A stretch of DNA of 64,000 nt from Paenibacillus sp. Soil522 (GTDB taxonomy: Bacteria; Bacillota; Bacilli; Paenibacillales; Paenibacillaceae), in NCBI RefSeq assembly GCF_001428245.1, contig NZ_LMRV01000037.1, positions 1-64,000 on the forward strand, given 5' to 3'. The notes beneath the pieces were generated by a model. The model had not been told where the DNA came from and did not search any database. It saw nothing but the letters and a program-made list of their open reading frames with translations. Position numbers and translations under genes: made by a program. Positions 55,401 through 62,566 of this stretch are shown piece after piece. Each line of letters begins with the position of its first letter. Position 1 is the stretch's first letter.

Positions 55401-58400
55401 ATCCGCCGCGCTTCTTCCGGAAGTAGAATCTATTAAATTCGCGAGGCTGGTTACATTGCTTATCAAATCCGATTCATCGGCAACGAACAACTTGGAACCA
55501 TCGGTTGTACCATACACGGTGTCTCCGTTCGTTCCGTCCTGCTTGGTATAATCGACACTAACTTTTACATCGCCTGTTTGATCTTTTCCAGTCAAGGTTG
55601 CCGTAGCCGTCCAGTTGATATTGTCCGTCGTACTGACTGTGGCATCCTGGCCTTGAATTTTGACCGTTACGTTTTGGATCGCTTCTTTGGCCGTGATGGA
55701 TGCTTTAATTGTATTGCCTAGTGCAACCCTGCCGTTAAGAGCCTGATCCGAACTTAAGGAAACCGATTGAAGCTTGTTGCCGATTTCATGACGTGTTCCA
55801 TAAATGTCAAAATCGCGCATTTCCAAGAGATTAATCAAATTCCCACGAAGAACATCGGGCAGCGGTTTGATCATTTCCAATTTGATATAACGGTATTTCT
55901 CATTTTGGTACGCAGGATCCACATCAAGGGTATGATAAGCTTGCGTATACTGGGTGACTCCCGGTGTCAAACGTGTCCAGTTCATCTTATCATTGGATCC
56001 ATATACCGTGGAGTTGGCGAGACGATCTACGAAAATATTGCTCTTGAATCCAAACTTGGTAGCTGAAACCTTATAATCGGGACCGAAATCCAGCAAATGA
56101 TACAAATGCGGCGGTGACCCCTGCGCCAGACCAAACCAAGCGCCGCTTTCCCAATCACCATCATTCACTAAATAGGCATCTTTACCAAAGGTGGACCAAG
56201 CTACAACCTTGGACCAAGGCATACCGAAATCAGTTAAAGGCGTCACTAATTCCAGACCATCGACTGCAGCCCTTAGAGCTTGCAATTGCATATCGAACTC
56301 CGCTTCGGACGCAGTGTTAATCAGACTCAACGTGTCGTTATAAACCGTTTGGAAATTGTTGAGCGTTGCTTCCACGTAAACTTGGTTTTGATCATAGGAA
56401 GCAATGATGGCTTGTACTGCGGAAGCACGGTCGCTGCTTACGATAATGTTTACATTTTTGACCGAAACGGCAGTGCCGTCCGTAGCCGCAACGACAACGG
56501 AATAGTTTCCGGCCTCTGTAGGCTGCCAGGAAAATGCGCCTGTATGGGCATCTATCGGAAGCCCTTTGGAATTATTCTGAAACTCATATGCAATCACATC
56601 CGTGCTGTTTGCATCCGTAGCAGACAAATCTATATTCACGGACGCTCCTACATAAGAATAGATCTTCAAATCCGAGCTTCCGGCTTTGAATACCGGCGGT
56701 GTCAGATTCGTACCTGCCGCCGCATCAACGGAGTCAATATCGACGGTAACACCGGGGGCCCCTTTTACCGTCATAAAGACAATATCGTAAAAAGACCCTG
56801 CCAGCACTACATATTTCCACTCCCCCTTCGTATCCGGAAGAGTAAAGGTCGAACCCAACGAATCAAATGTGGTTACGCCATTGGTTCGAATCTTGAATCC
56901 GAAGGGTCCCGAACCGGCAGCGCCTGCAAAGCTGAGAACAGCTATTTTACTTCCTTCTTGCGTTGCATTAAATCGAATAAATCTGGTATCGCCCTCTTGC
57001 ATAGTAGCCGTATTGTTGTCAAGATTCGTGTACCGGTCTTCCAGATGCAGGGTTTTTCCGCTTGTTTGATCCTGAGGAATAAACTTTGCCGCATCAGCCT
57101 CAGCCTCTTGAGGCAAGTAGAGCCAGAAGTCATTGCCTGCATCCTTATTCCGCCAGCCACCAGGGCTCGGTACGAGTTTCTTGGTGAAGGCTTCATAATA
57201 GTATGGCGCTTTCTGGGCTACATCCTCATGTTTGACATACGTATAGTAGGAATAAAAATCCCAGAAGTTAGCCGTCCCAAATCTTCCCCAGTAACCGTGT
57301 GCAATTGTATTATAAGTGTCTCTTATATATCCGCCCATACCAACGTTATCAGGGTCGCCGCCGGTAATTGCGTATGCCTGCGGTGTCCATGGCGTGTCAT
57401 AACCGAGCATGAACTGCCAGAAATAGTTGGCTGCCCCTAAAATTCGATCATTCAGAAACTCCATTATGCCTACTGCATTGTCCGCTGTAGACGGGGTTCC
57501 GGCTACCGGGTCTATTTTGGTTCCCTGAGCATGGATCAAACGGGTTATGATGGCCGCGTTGGTTAAGTCGCCACCGCCATGGGCCTGATCTCTCCCCATC
57601 TCCATATGCTGAACATGAGGTTCTACCGGCGTTCCTTCCCCGACTATCATTCCGGGTTTTTGTTCTTCCGTAACCCACCGGAACAGAGCCTTAACCGATC
57701 CGTTGAAGCCTTGGTCATTAGCTGTACGGTTAACGGTAAACCATTCCACAGCCTCGTTGTATCTCTCGCGGTTGCCGGTAAAGATATACCCTGCCATGGC
57801 TCCTATGATCGGATAATTATGCTGGTTCATAAAATGGTGTTGACTATGTAGCAATGTTTCCGTTACCGGAACAATAAGATTGTTGGTAAATTTAGCTGTA
57901 TCTTGGTCTGTCCAAGCCAGTGATTCTGTTTGAGTGCTTGTATACCTTAATATCTCCGCTGCCATGACCATTCGGTTAAGAGGTATTCCTGCGTGAATAT
58001 GCGCATCTGTATAGTACGCGTATTTCGCAGGATCCATCTGTTCCCAAATGCGGATAATTATCATTGCATTGGCACGGTATACTTCATCACCGGTAATAAA
58101 ATACATTAGCGCCTGTGTATATGCTTTTACGGCATCGTCAATAAACCTGCCTTGAAAGCCCTGACTGTCAAAATTATCGTTGAGCGGTGTCACACCGTCT
58201 CTGCTGTTGCTTGAACCAACCGTTCTTGAAGCCTCGGATGCTTCGAGCACCATGGAATTAAAATAGTACGTCCAAGGCTGCGCTCCCGACCTTATCTTCG
58301 TTCTAACGTTATCAAGGAGCTCCTTGGTCAGTCCGACACCGGGATGAGTAAATCCGGCTTCATCGGTAGTTACAGTTATCTGCGGCAGATAATCTGTAAA

Positions 58401-58511
58401 AATCGATGTTGTTTCCGCCTTAACGGTAACCGGCAAAGCGATTAAAAGCATCTGTGCTATCATTACAATGGCTGTAACAAGGGATAACACTCTTCTTCCC
58501 TTTTGTTTCAT
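52452..58511 (-). CDS. Giant secreted multidomain alginate-lyase-like protein
   Basis: A 2019-residue exported protein. Signal peptide to about 31 (MLLIALPVTVKA). Residues about 50-460: an alpha-toroid lyase-like domain paralogous to the 48580 gene (FTHPGVGLTKELLDNVRTKI, HHFMNQHNYPIIGAMAGYIF). About 600-700: an Ig-like putative domain (YSYVGASVNIDLSATDANST). About 700-760: FIVAR-like helices. About 765-905: an F5/8 type C domain. About 910-1404: two copies of a 245-residue unit, beta-domain plus F5/8 C. About 1407-1827: an OmpL47-like domain and four 83-residue repeats. The rest is Ig-like and ends without an SLH or sortase signal. The many glycan-binding modules suggest an enzyme that clings to a complex polysaccharide. 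cre site upstream. Specific substrate unknown. Confidence 0.82.
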   Translation of the reverse strand: MKQKGRRVLSLVTAIVMIAQMLLIALPVTVKAETTSIFTDYLPQITVTTDEAGFTHPGVGLTKELLDNVRTKIRSGAQPWTYYFNSMVLEASEASRTVGSSNSRDGVTPLNDNFDSQGFQGRFIDDAVKAYTQALMYFITGDEVYRANAMIIIRIWEQMDPAKYAYYTDAHIHAGIPLNRMVMAAEILRYTSTQTESLAWTDQDTAKFTNNLIVPVTETLLHSQHHFMNQHNYPIIGAMAGYIFTGNRERYNEAVEWFTVNRTANDQGFNGSVKALFRWVTEEQKPGMIVGEGTPVEPHVQHMEMGRDQAHGGGDLTNAAIITRLIHAQGTKIDPVAGTPSTADNAVGIMEFLNDRILGAANYFWQFMLGYDTPWTPQAYAITGGDPDNVGMGGYIRDTYNTIAHGYWGRFGTANFWDFYSYYTYVKHEDVAQKAPYYYEAFTKKLVPSPGGWRNKDAGNDFWLYLPQEAEADAAKFIPQDQTSGKTLHLEDRYTNLDNNTATMQEGDTRFIRFNATQEGSKIAVLSFAGAAGSGPFGFKIRTNGVTTFDSLGSTFTLPDTKGEWKYVVLAGSFYDIVFMTVKGAPGVTVDIDSVDAAAGTNLTPPVFKAGSSDLKIYSYVGASVNIDLSATDANSTDVIAYEFQNNSKGLPIDAHTGAFSWQPTEAGNYSVVVAATDGTAVSVKNVNIIVSSDRASAVQAIIASYDQNQVYVEATLNNFQTVYNDTLSLINTASEAEFDMQLQALRAAVDGLELVTPLTDFGMPWSKVVAWSTFGKDAYLVNDGDWESGAWFGLAQGSPPHLYHLLDFGPDYKVSATKFGFKSNIFVDRLANSTVYGSNDKMNWTRLTPGVTQYTQAYHTLDVDPAYQNEKYRYIKLEMIKPLPDVLRGNLINLLEMRDFDIYGTRHEIGNKLQSVSLSSDQALNGRVALGNTIKASITAKEAIQNVTVKIQGQDATVSTTDNINWTATATLTGKDQTGDVKVSVDYTKQDGTNGDTVYGTTDGSKLFVADESDLISNVTSLANLIDSTSGRSAADTLTQVNNLFDNDATSGSDFRLNGSGSGSYITFDFKEGNLVTLSSVELLARQGSLSGRINGAVVQGSNDNTTWTTLTKAAVSTPDWQTLSVSGNVPYRYIRIFNGNAWYGNMSEVKFHGKIESVTQIQSASISSPQVIMNRIVPGNTVNVAIVAKEPIKDVKVTIQGQDAVVSSTDNINWMATPTLNQGVEAGPVKFTVNYNRQDGTEGFPATQTTDNTSLYLVDESDVIRDVTSITNLIDSTSGRTAAQTLQQVNYLFDSNASTGSDFRIGNNSGTGSYIIFDFKAGNQATLTSVELLGRTLYDRIRWAVVQGSNDNTTWTTLTTPAVSTPNWQTFEVSSKVPYRYIRIYNGSTWYGNMAEVRFHGAVKAADVTAPVTTDDAPQGSVVIGTTINLNATDDSSGVAATYYTVDGGTQQAGKTVTLNTDGAHTIVYWSVDWAGNEEQRHTLTVNIDDTTPPVEAGLYADITAPTNKDVTVTIYYPLDAAVKEYKVGDNVEWTVYTAPVTVSDNTTVYARSADAAGNISEVASYTVSNIYKTAPSDAIFTADITDPTSGNVTLTISYPDNATVKEYKIGENGTWTAYESPVTVSDNVIVYAQSKDFVGNVSNVTSYTVSNIDRTPPADAVLSADITEPTNQDVTVTVTYPVDAAVKEYKVGETGVWTAYGAPVVISENSMVYARSTDAAGNVSNVTEYAVGNIDRIPPADAILAVDTTVLTNQGVTVMITYPDDAAVKEYKVGDSGLWEAYTEPVVVQENDTVYARGTDVVGNISNVTSTVVSNIWKNAPVTTAALSPAQPTGKNSWYTMDVTVSLSVSADPAGGAVITEYQVNDGEWMVYTGSIPSFGDGVYKLSYRSKDEAGNVEQLKTIEFKVDKTAPVLSVQLDKTSIWPPNHMMVPINATLLSTDDGSGVESVVLTSITSNQPDSGNGDILANFGTAATSFSVRAERGSIYTITYTATDKAGNKTPVSVTVTVPHDQSGI
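53040..54033 (-). repeat. Four tandem 83-residue coding repeats
   Basis: Inside the giant gene four units of about 248 bases follow each other. Each has a core like DAAVKEYKVGDN, then W-x-x-Y-x-x-P-V, a V-Y-A-R-S/G element and AGNVSNV, ending S-N-I. They resemble chitobiase/Ig-like spacer repeats. The units diverge at many positions, so they are old duplications. Confidence 0.8.
54300..55773 (-). repeat. Tandem duplication of a 245-residue beta-domain/F5-8C unit
   Basis: Two consecutive coding units of about 735 bases. Shared blocks include NVTVKIQGQDATVSTTDNIN versus DVKVTIQGQDAVVSSTDNIN, LIDSTSGR, VVQGSNDNTTWTTLT and VPYRYIRIFNGNAWYGNM versus VPYRYIRIYNGSTWYGNM. Protein identity is high in the F5/8 C half, pointing to a more recent duplication than the 83-residue repeats. 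Confidence 0.85.
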
Positions 58512-58541
58512 CTGTAATCACCCTTTCATTTCCCTAAAAAA

Positions 58542-58555
58542 TTAAAGCGTTTTCA
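58542..58555. promoter_or_regulatory. cre-like site upstream of giant gene
   Basis: On the minus strand TGAAAACGCTTTAA fits the CcpA consensus at all but one position. It lies about 30 bases ahead of the giant gene's ATG, close to where repression by CcpA would block the promoter. Confidence 0.55.
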
Positions 58556-58713
58556 CAAATCCCTGCTTTGATTGATTAAATAAGATTCACATAGCAGGCA
58601 TTTATCTAGGATAGGAACATCTATAGATTTGATTTACCTAAATCTATAGATGTCCCTGATTTACTTAAACAAATAATAATGCATTCTTCATTGTGATGGA
58701 TATTGAGAATATT

Positions 58714-60357
58714 TTACTTCTTTTGAGCGAGGAAGGCGTTTATTTGATTCTTCAATTCTTCTTTTATCTTATCTACACCTGAATCCTTCAAATCCGCATT
58801 CATCTTCGACAAATTATCATTCACGTCGCCGAAACCGGACAATAAGAATGGAAGATACTTCTCCATAACGGTGTTGCATTTGGCCATTTCATTTTTTACA
58901 GGCTCTTGATCAAATGTAAATCCTGCCAATGCATTTTTCTTATACGTTTCCGGCTTAAATTGATATTCATAATATTGCTGAAGCTGCTCCGGCAATCCTG
59001 CAGGAATTCGATACAGTGTCGGATTCCAAGTCATCTGGTAACCAGGGAAGAGGTAATTTTTAGCCGGATCGACTCCATCCGGAAGCTTCCACTGATTACT
59101 TCCTACAGCCTCCCAGTTTGTACCTTCGATACCGTAAGTGAATAAGTCATTGTTCTCCTGGCTGGAGAAAACCCAATCCAGGAATTCCATTGTTCTTTCA
59201 ATTTTTTTAGAAGAAGCAGGTATTGCCATGAAATTCCATGCCTTGCCATCCGTAGATTGCATTCCAGGCGCCATTTCCTGATTGTTCTTGAAGATCGGCC
59301 AGAAACCGAGCTCCGCGTTCGGATCTTGTGCCTTTTCTTTGGCTTCGTTTGCCTTGAAATTGCTTATGGTTACGAATCCGGAAGCGGCTTGCTTTCCTGT
59401 TCCAGTCGTATTCGTCAGGGTATCTGCCGGGATAAATTTGTTAAATCGCTTCGCTTGATTAAACTGGTTCATAAGATAATCCAGACCGTATTTGGGATTA
59501 ATGTTCGCCCATTCGGATGCCGGATCGCCATAAGCTGCCACACCCGCAACGGATTTCTCATCATCGGCTATTTGAACATAAATGAAATTTTTCCTCGGAT
59601 TTCCGATGCCGGTAAATGGAAATACTTTTCCCTCCAGCTGTTGTGCATTGATATCGGTAAATAATTTAAAGAAAGCAGCAGTTCCGTAGTTCGCATGTGG
59701 TATCATGTCTTTTTCATTTTCTTTTACTTTTTCAAGGAAGTTATACAAATCGTCATAACTGCTGATATCCTTCATTCCATACTTCGTTAACAAATCTTTT
59801 CTGTACCATACACCTTCCATATCCATGAAAGCGTTTGTAATTGGAATGACATAGGTTTTGCCATAGAGCTTATTATCATTGATATACTCTTCCGAGAAAG
59901 CCTTCTGAAGTCCGGGATATTTAGGGTTGTTAAAGTATTCGCTTAAATCTGCCAACGCGCCATCTCTAGCGAATTTATCCTTTTCCCATGGGTTAAAGAG
60001 GTCGATGTCTTCTCCCGATGTGATCCATAATTGATGCAAGGATCCATAGTCGGCAGGCGCTGTAAATGTAAGATTCAAGGTCGTGTTAAGCGTATCCTTC
60101 GTCTGTTTCTCAAACTCCTTAATGGCAGGATCGACAGCGCGATAATGCCCGTTTTCAGTCCCGAAGAAACGAATATTAAGCGTAACCGGATCCTTCTGTT
60201 TTGCGGGTTCAGTACCTTCTGTCGCATTGCCGGCGGGTGCATTGCTGTTAGGCGCGGTGCTTTCATCCGGCTTGTTTGGCGCCTTGCTGCATCCAACGAA
60301 TAAAGTAGCAAGCATCATTACAGCAAGCAGCGTTACAAAAAACTTCTTTTTGTTCAT
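58714..60357 (-). CDS. Sugar ABC transporter binding lipoprotein (LplA/YtcQ type)
   Basis: A 547-residue extracellular solute-binding protein, family 1, starting MNKKKFFVTLLAVMMLATLF behind GGAGG, with a VGCS lipobox at about residues 21-24. The long form (over 500 residues, N-terminal spacer rich in Pro, Asn and Ala) is the type paired with LplB/YtcP permeases in Paenibacillus. It should catch oligosaccharides freed by the secreted lyases. On the same strand as the two permeases, in the order permease, permease, binding protein. No ATPase is nearby; such systems usually use a shared MsmX-type ATPase. Confidence 0.92.
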   Translation of the reverse strand: MNKKKFFVTLLAVMMLATLFVGCSKAPNKPDESTAPNSNAPAGNATEGTEPAKQKDPVTLNIRFFGTENGHYRAVDPAIKEFEKQTKDTLNTTLNLTFTAPADYGSLHQLWITSGEDIDLFNPWEKDKFARDGALADLSEYFNNPKYPGLQKAFSEEYINDNKLYGKTYVIPITNAFMDMEGVWYRKDLLTKYGMKDISSYDDLYNFLEKVKENEKDMIPHANYGTAAFFKLFTDINAQQLEGKVFPFTGIGNPRKNFIYVQIADDEKSVAGVAAYGDPASEWANINPKYGLDYLMNQFNQAKRFNKFIPADTLTNTTGTGKQAASGFVTISNFKANEAKEKAQDPNAELGFWPIFKNNQEMAPGMQSTDGKAWNFMAIPASSKKIERTMEFLDWVFSSQENNDLFTYGIEGTNWEAVGSNQWKLPDGVDPAKNYLFPGYQMTWNPTLYRIPAGLPEQLQQYYEYQFKPETYKKNALAGFTFDQEPVKNEMAKCNTVMEKYLPFLLSGFGDVNDNLSKMNADLKDSGVDKIKEELKNQINAFLAQKK

Positions 60358-60411
60358 CTTTCTTCCTCCCTTATTTTGTTCAATCATATATACTAAACCG
60401 CTTTTGCGGGA

Positions 60412-61293
60412 TTAGCCCTTAACGGCTCCAACTACTAATCCCTTAACAAAGTACTTTTGCAGAAAAGGATATACAAAAATAATGGGACCTACAGTGACTA
60501 CGGCAGTAGCCATTCTGGCAGTATTGGTTGGAATTACATAATTAACTATAACTCCTTGCATTTGATTCATTTGATTCATAAAGTCCACTTCTCTCAACAC
60601 CTTTATGATCAAATATTGCAATGAATACAGGTCTTTATCGGTAATAAAAAGGGTGGCTGTAAACCATTCGTTCCAGAAACTGAGTCCATAAAACAATCCG
60701 ATCGTTGCCATTGCAGGTTTTGCTAAGGGAAGGATGATTTTAAATAAAATATAGATGTCATTAGCTCCATCTATTTTGGCGGACTCCGCCAGCGAATCCG
60801 GTATTTGCCTGAAGAAATTTCTTAACAGAAACATATTAAACGGATTAACCAACGCCGGTATAATATAAACTAGGATATTATTACTTAAACCTAAATATTT
60901 TGAGATAAGAAGATACGTAGGTATCAAACCTCCGCTAAACAGCATCGTAAAATAGACGAAAAAAGCAATCTTGTTTCTGTGAGTAAACGTCTTCACAGAA
61001 AGGGCATAAGCCATAGCACTGGTAATGATAAGGCAAAGGATCGTACCCACAACCGTGAAAATGATCGTTGTCTTGTAAGCGCTGAATATTGCGTTATCCT
61101 GAAATATAACCTCGTAAGCAAATAACGAGAATTGTTTGGGAATAAGAGCAAAGCCGGTCAATTGTACAGCTTTTTCGTCCGATAGAGAGCTTGATATAAT
61201 AAGGATAAAAGGCACAATGCAAAATATTGAAAATATGGCCATGAAAAGATAAGAAAATAGATCTAATGCCTTATTCTCCAAGCTGCTTTTCAT
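60412..61293 (-). CDS. Carbohydrate ABC permease, YtcP/LplC type
   Basis: A 293-residue permease with six membrane helices. The EAA motif is DSLAESAKIDGANDIYILFK near residue 180; the C-terminus KYFVKGLVVGAVKG is the family hallmark. AAGGAG lies before the ATG. It pairs with the following upstream permease and the binding protein in one operon to import oligosaccharides. Confidence 0.94.
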   Translation of the reverse strand: MKSSLENKALDLFSYLFMAIFSIFCIVPFILIISSSLSDEKAVQLTGFALIPKQFSLFAYEVIFQDNAIFSAYKTTIIFTVVGTILCLIITSAMAYALSVKTFTHRNKIAFFVYFTMLFSGGLIPTYLLISKYLGLSNNILVYIIPALVNPFNMFLLRNFFRQIPDSLAESAKIDGANDIYILFKIILPLAKPAMATIGLFYGLSFWNEWFTATLFITDKDLYSLQYLIIKVLREVDFMNQMNQMQGVIVNYVIPTNTARMATAVVTVGPIIFVYPFLQKYFVKGLVVGAVKG

Positions 61294-61310
61294 TTTTTTA
61301 TCTCCTTCCT

Positions 61311-62291
61311 TTAAAAAATGGCTGAATCCGAATCATATTTCTTGGCAAAATAATTCGTTATATATACGATGACAAAACCTACAAGTGATTGATAAAATCC
61401 GATCGCAGTAGACATGCTGATTTCATTCATTTGTCTAAGCATTCTGAATACATAAGTGTCAATAACATCGGTCGTGTCATACAAATTAGGGTTGTCGCCA
61501 ACAATCGCATAAATCATACCTAAATCCCCGTGGAATATGCCTCCGATGCCAAATAAGGTCAACAGCACTGCTGTTGTTCTAAGCTGCGGCAAGGTAATCT
61601 TTGTAATACACTGCATACGGCCGGCACCGTCGATTTTGGCAGCTTCATAGATTTCCTGGTCAATGCCTGCTATAGCAGCCAGATAGATAACGGAACCGAA
61701 GCCTGCGGTTTTCCATATTTTTAGAACAACCAGTATACCGACCCATAAATTCGGATTGGAGTAAAAAGTGATTTCCTGTCCTTCTTGAATAAAACCAAAC
61801 GTCTTTAAAACGGAATTAATTAATCCTACATCCGTCGACAGTAATGCATAAACAAACATCGAAACTAATGTCCAGGAAATAAAATTCGGCAGAATGGCAA
61901 TCGATTGTGTCACGTTCTTGAAATATTTGGAGCTGATTTCCGATAGAACAATGGCAATAAGGATCGAAAAAAACAGACCTGTAAAAAGAAACAATATATT
62001 TAAATACAGCGTGTTCCAGGTTACAATCAGCCAATCCTTTGAAGTGAAGAAGTATTCAAAATTTTTCAGACCGACAAATTTACTTTTAAAAAGTCCTTTC
62101 ACCGTATTAAAGTCTTGAAAAGCTACGATTAACCCTACCATCGGCAGGTACTTGAAAATTACAAAATATAAAACGCCCGGAAAAACTAATAAGTACAAAT
62201 AGAAATTTTGTTTCACATCTGATAGGAAGCTCTTTTTATTCTTCTTCATCACTACGCTGTCCGCTTTATTATTGCTCAAAGCCACATTCAC
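61311..62291 (-). CDS. Carbohydrate ABC permease, LplB type
   Basis: A permease of about 326 residues with six helices (YLYLLVFPGVLYFVIFKYLP is the first). The EAA motif is DQEIYEAAKIDGAGRMQCIT. The start is uncertain: GTG 62291 lies nine bases behind GGAGG, while an ATG at 62309 would overlap the ribosome binding site. First gene of the transporter operon and 276 bases after the AraC regulator's stop codon. Confidence 0.92.
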   Translation of the reverse strand: MNVALSNNKADSVVMKKNKKSFLSDVKQNFYLYLLVFPGVLYFVIFKYLPMVGLIVAFQDFNTVKGLFKSKFVGLKNFEYFFTSKDWLIVTWNTLYLNILFLFTGLFFSILIAIVLSEISSKYFKNVTQSIAILPNFISWTLVSMFVYALLSTDVGLINSVLKTFGFIQEGQEITFYSNPNLWVGILVVLKIWKTAGFGSVIYLAAIAGIDQEIYEAAKIDGAGRMQCITKITLPQLRTTAVLLTLFGIGGIFHGDLGMIYAIVGDNPNLYDTTDVIDTYVFRMLRQMNEISMSTAIGFYQSLVGFVIVYITNYFAKKYDSDSAIF

Positions 62292-62494
62292 ATTTATCAT
62301 CCTCCCCATATGCTAAATAAATCTCTCGGCTCGCGTCGTGGTAACACTGAAAGCCTTTTCCCTTTTGACTCTAATACCAAGTTGATGAGTGTTCAAGTTC
62401 TCGTTTTATCAAAATGCCGATTTGATGGTTTTTGAACCTGTTCAAAAACACACTGCAACGTATCCCGATGCTATTTGAACTCAACGGTTTACAA

Positions 62495-62554
62495 GAAAAA
62501 GAACCGACAGCATGAATGACTATTCGACATAGTCAATTCCGCTGTCGGCTCTTT
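62495..62554 (-). terminator. Terminator of AraC regulator gene
   Basis: On the minus strand an AAAGAGCCGACAGC arm pairs with GCTGTCGGTTCTTT, with a second inner stem TGACTAT/ATAGTCA, and a TTTTTC tail follows. It separates the regulator from the transporter operon. Confidence 0.85.
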
Positions 62555-62566
62555 ATCTGTTTCACA

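Noticed and set aside
56280-57440. A 386-codon plus-strand frame
   Set aside because: It is antisense to the giant lyase-like gene and rich in Arg, Cys and Ile as shadow frames usually are.
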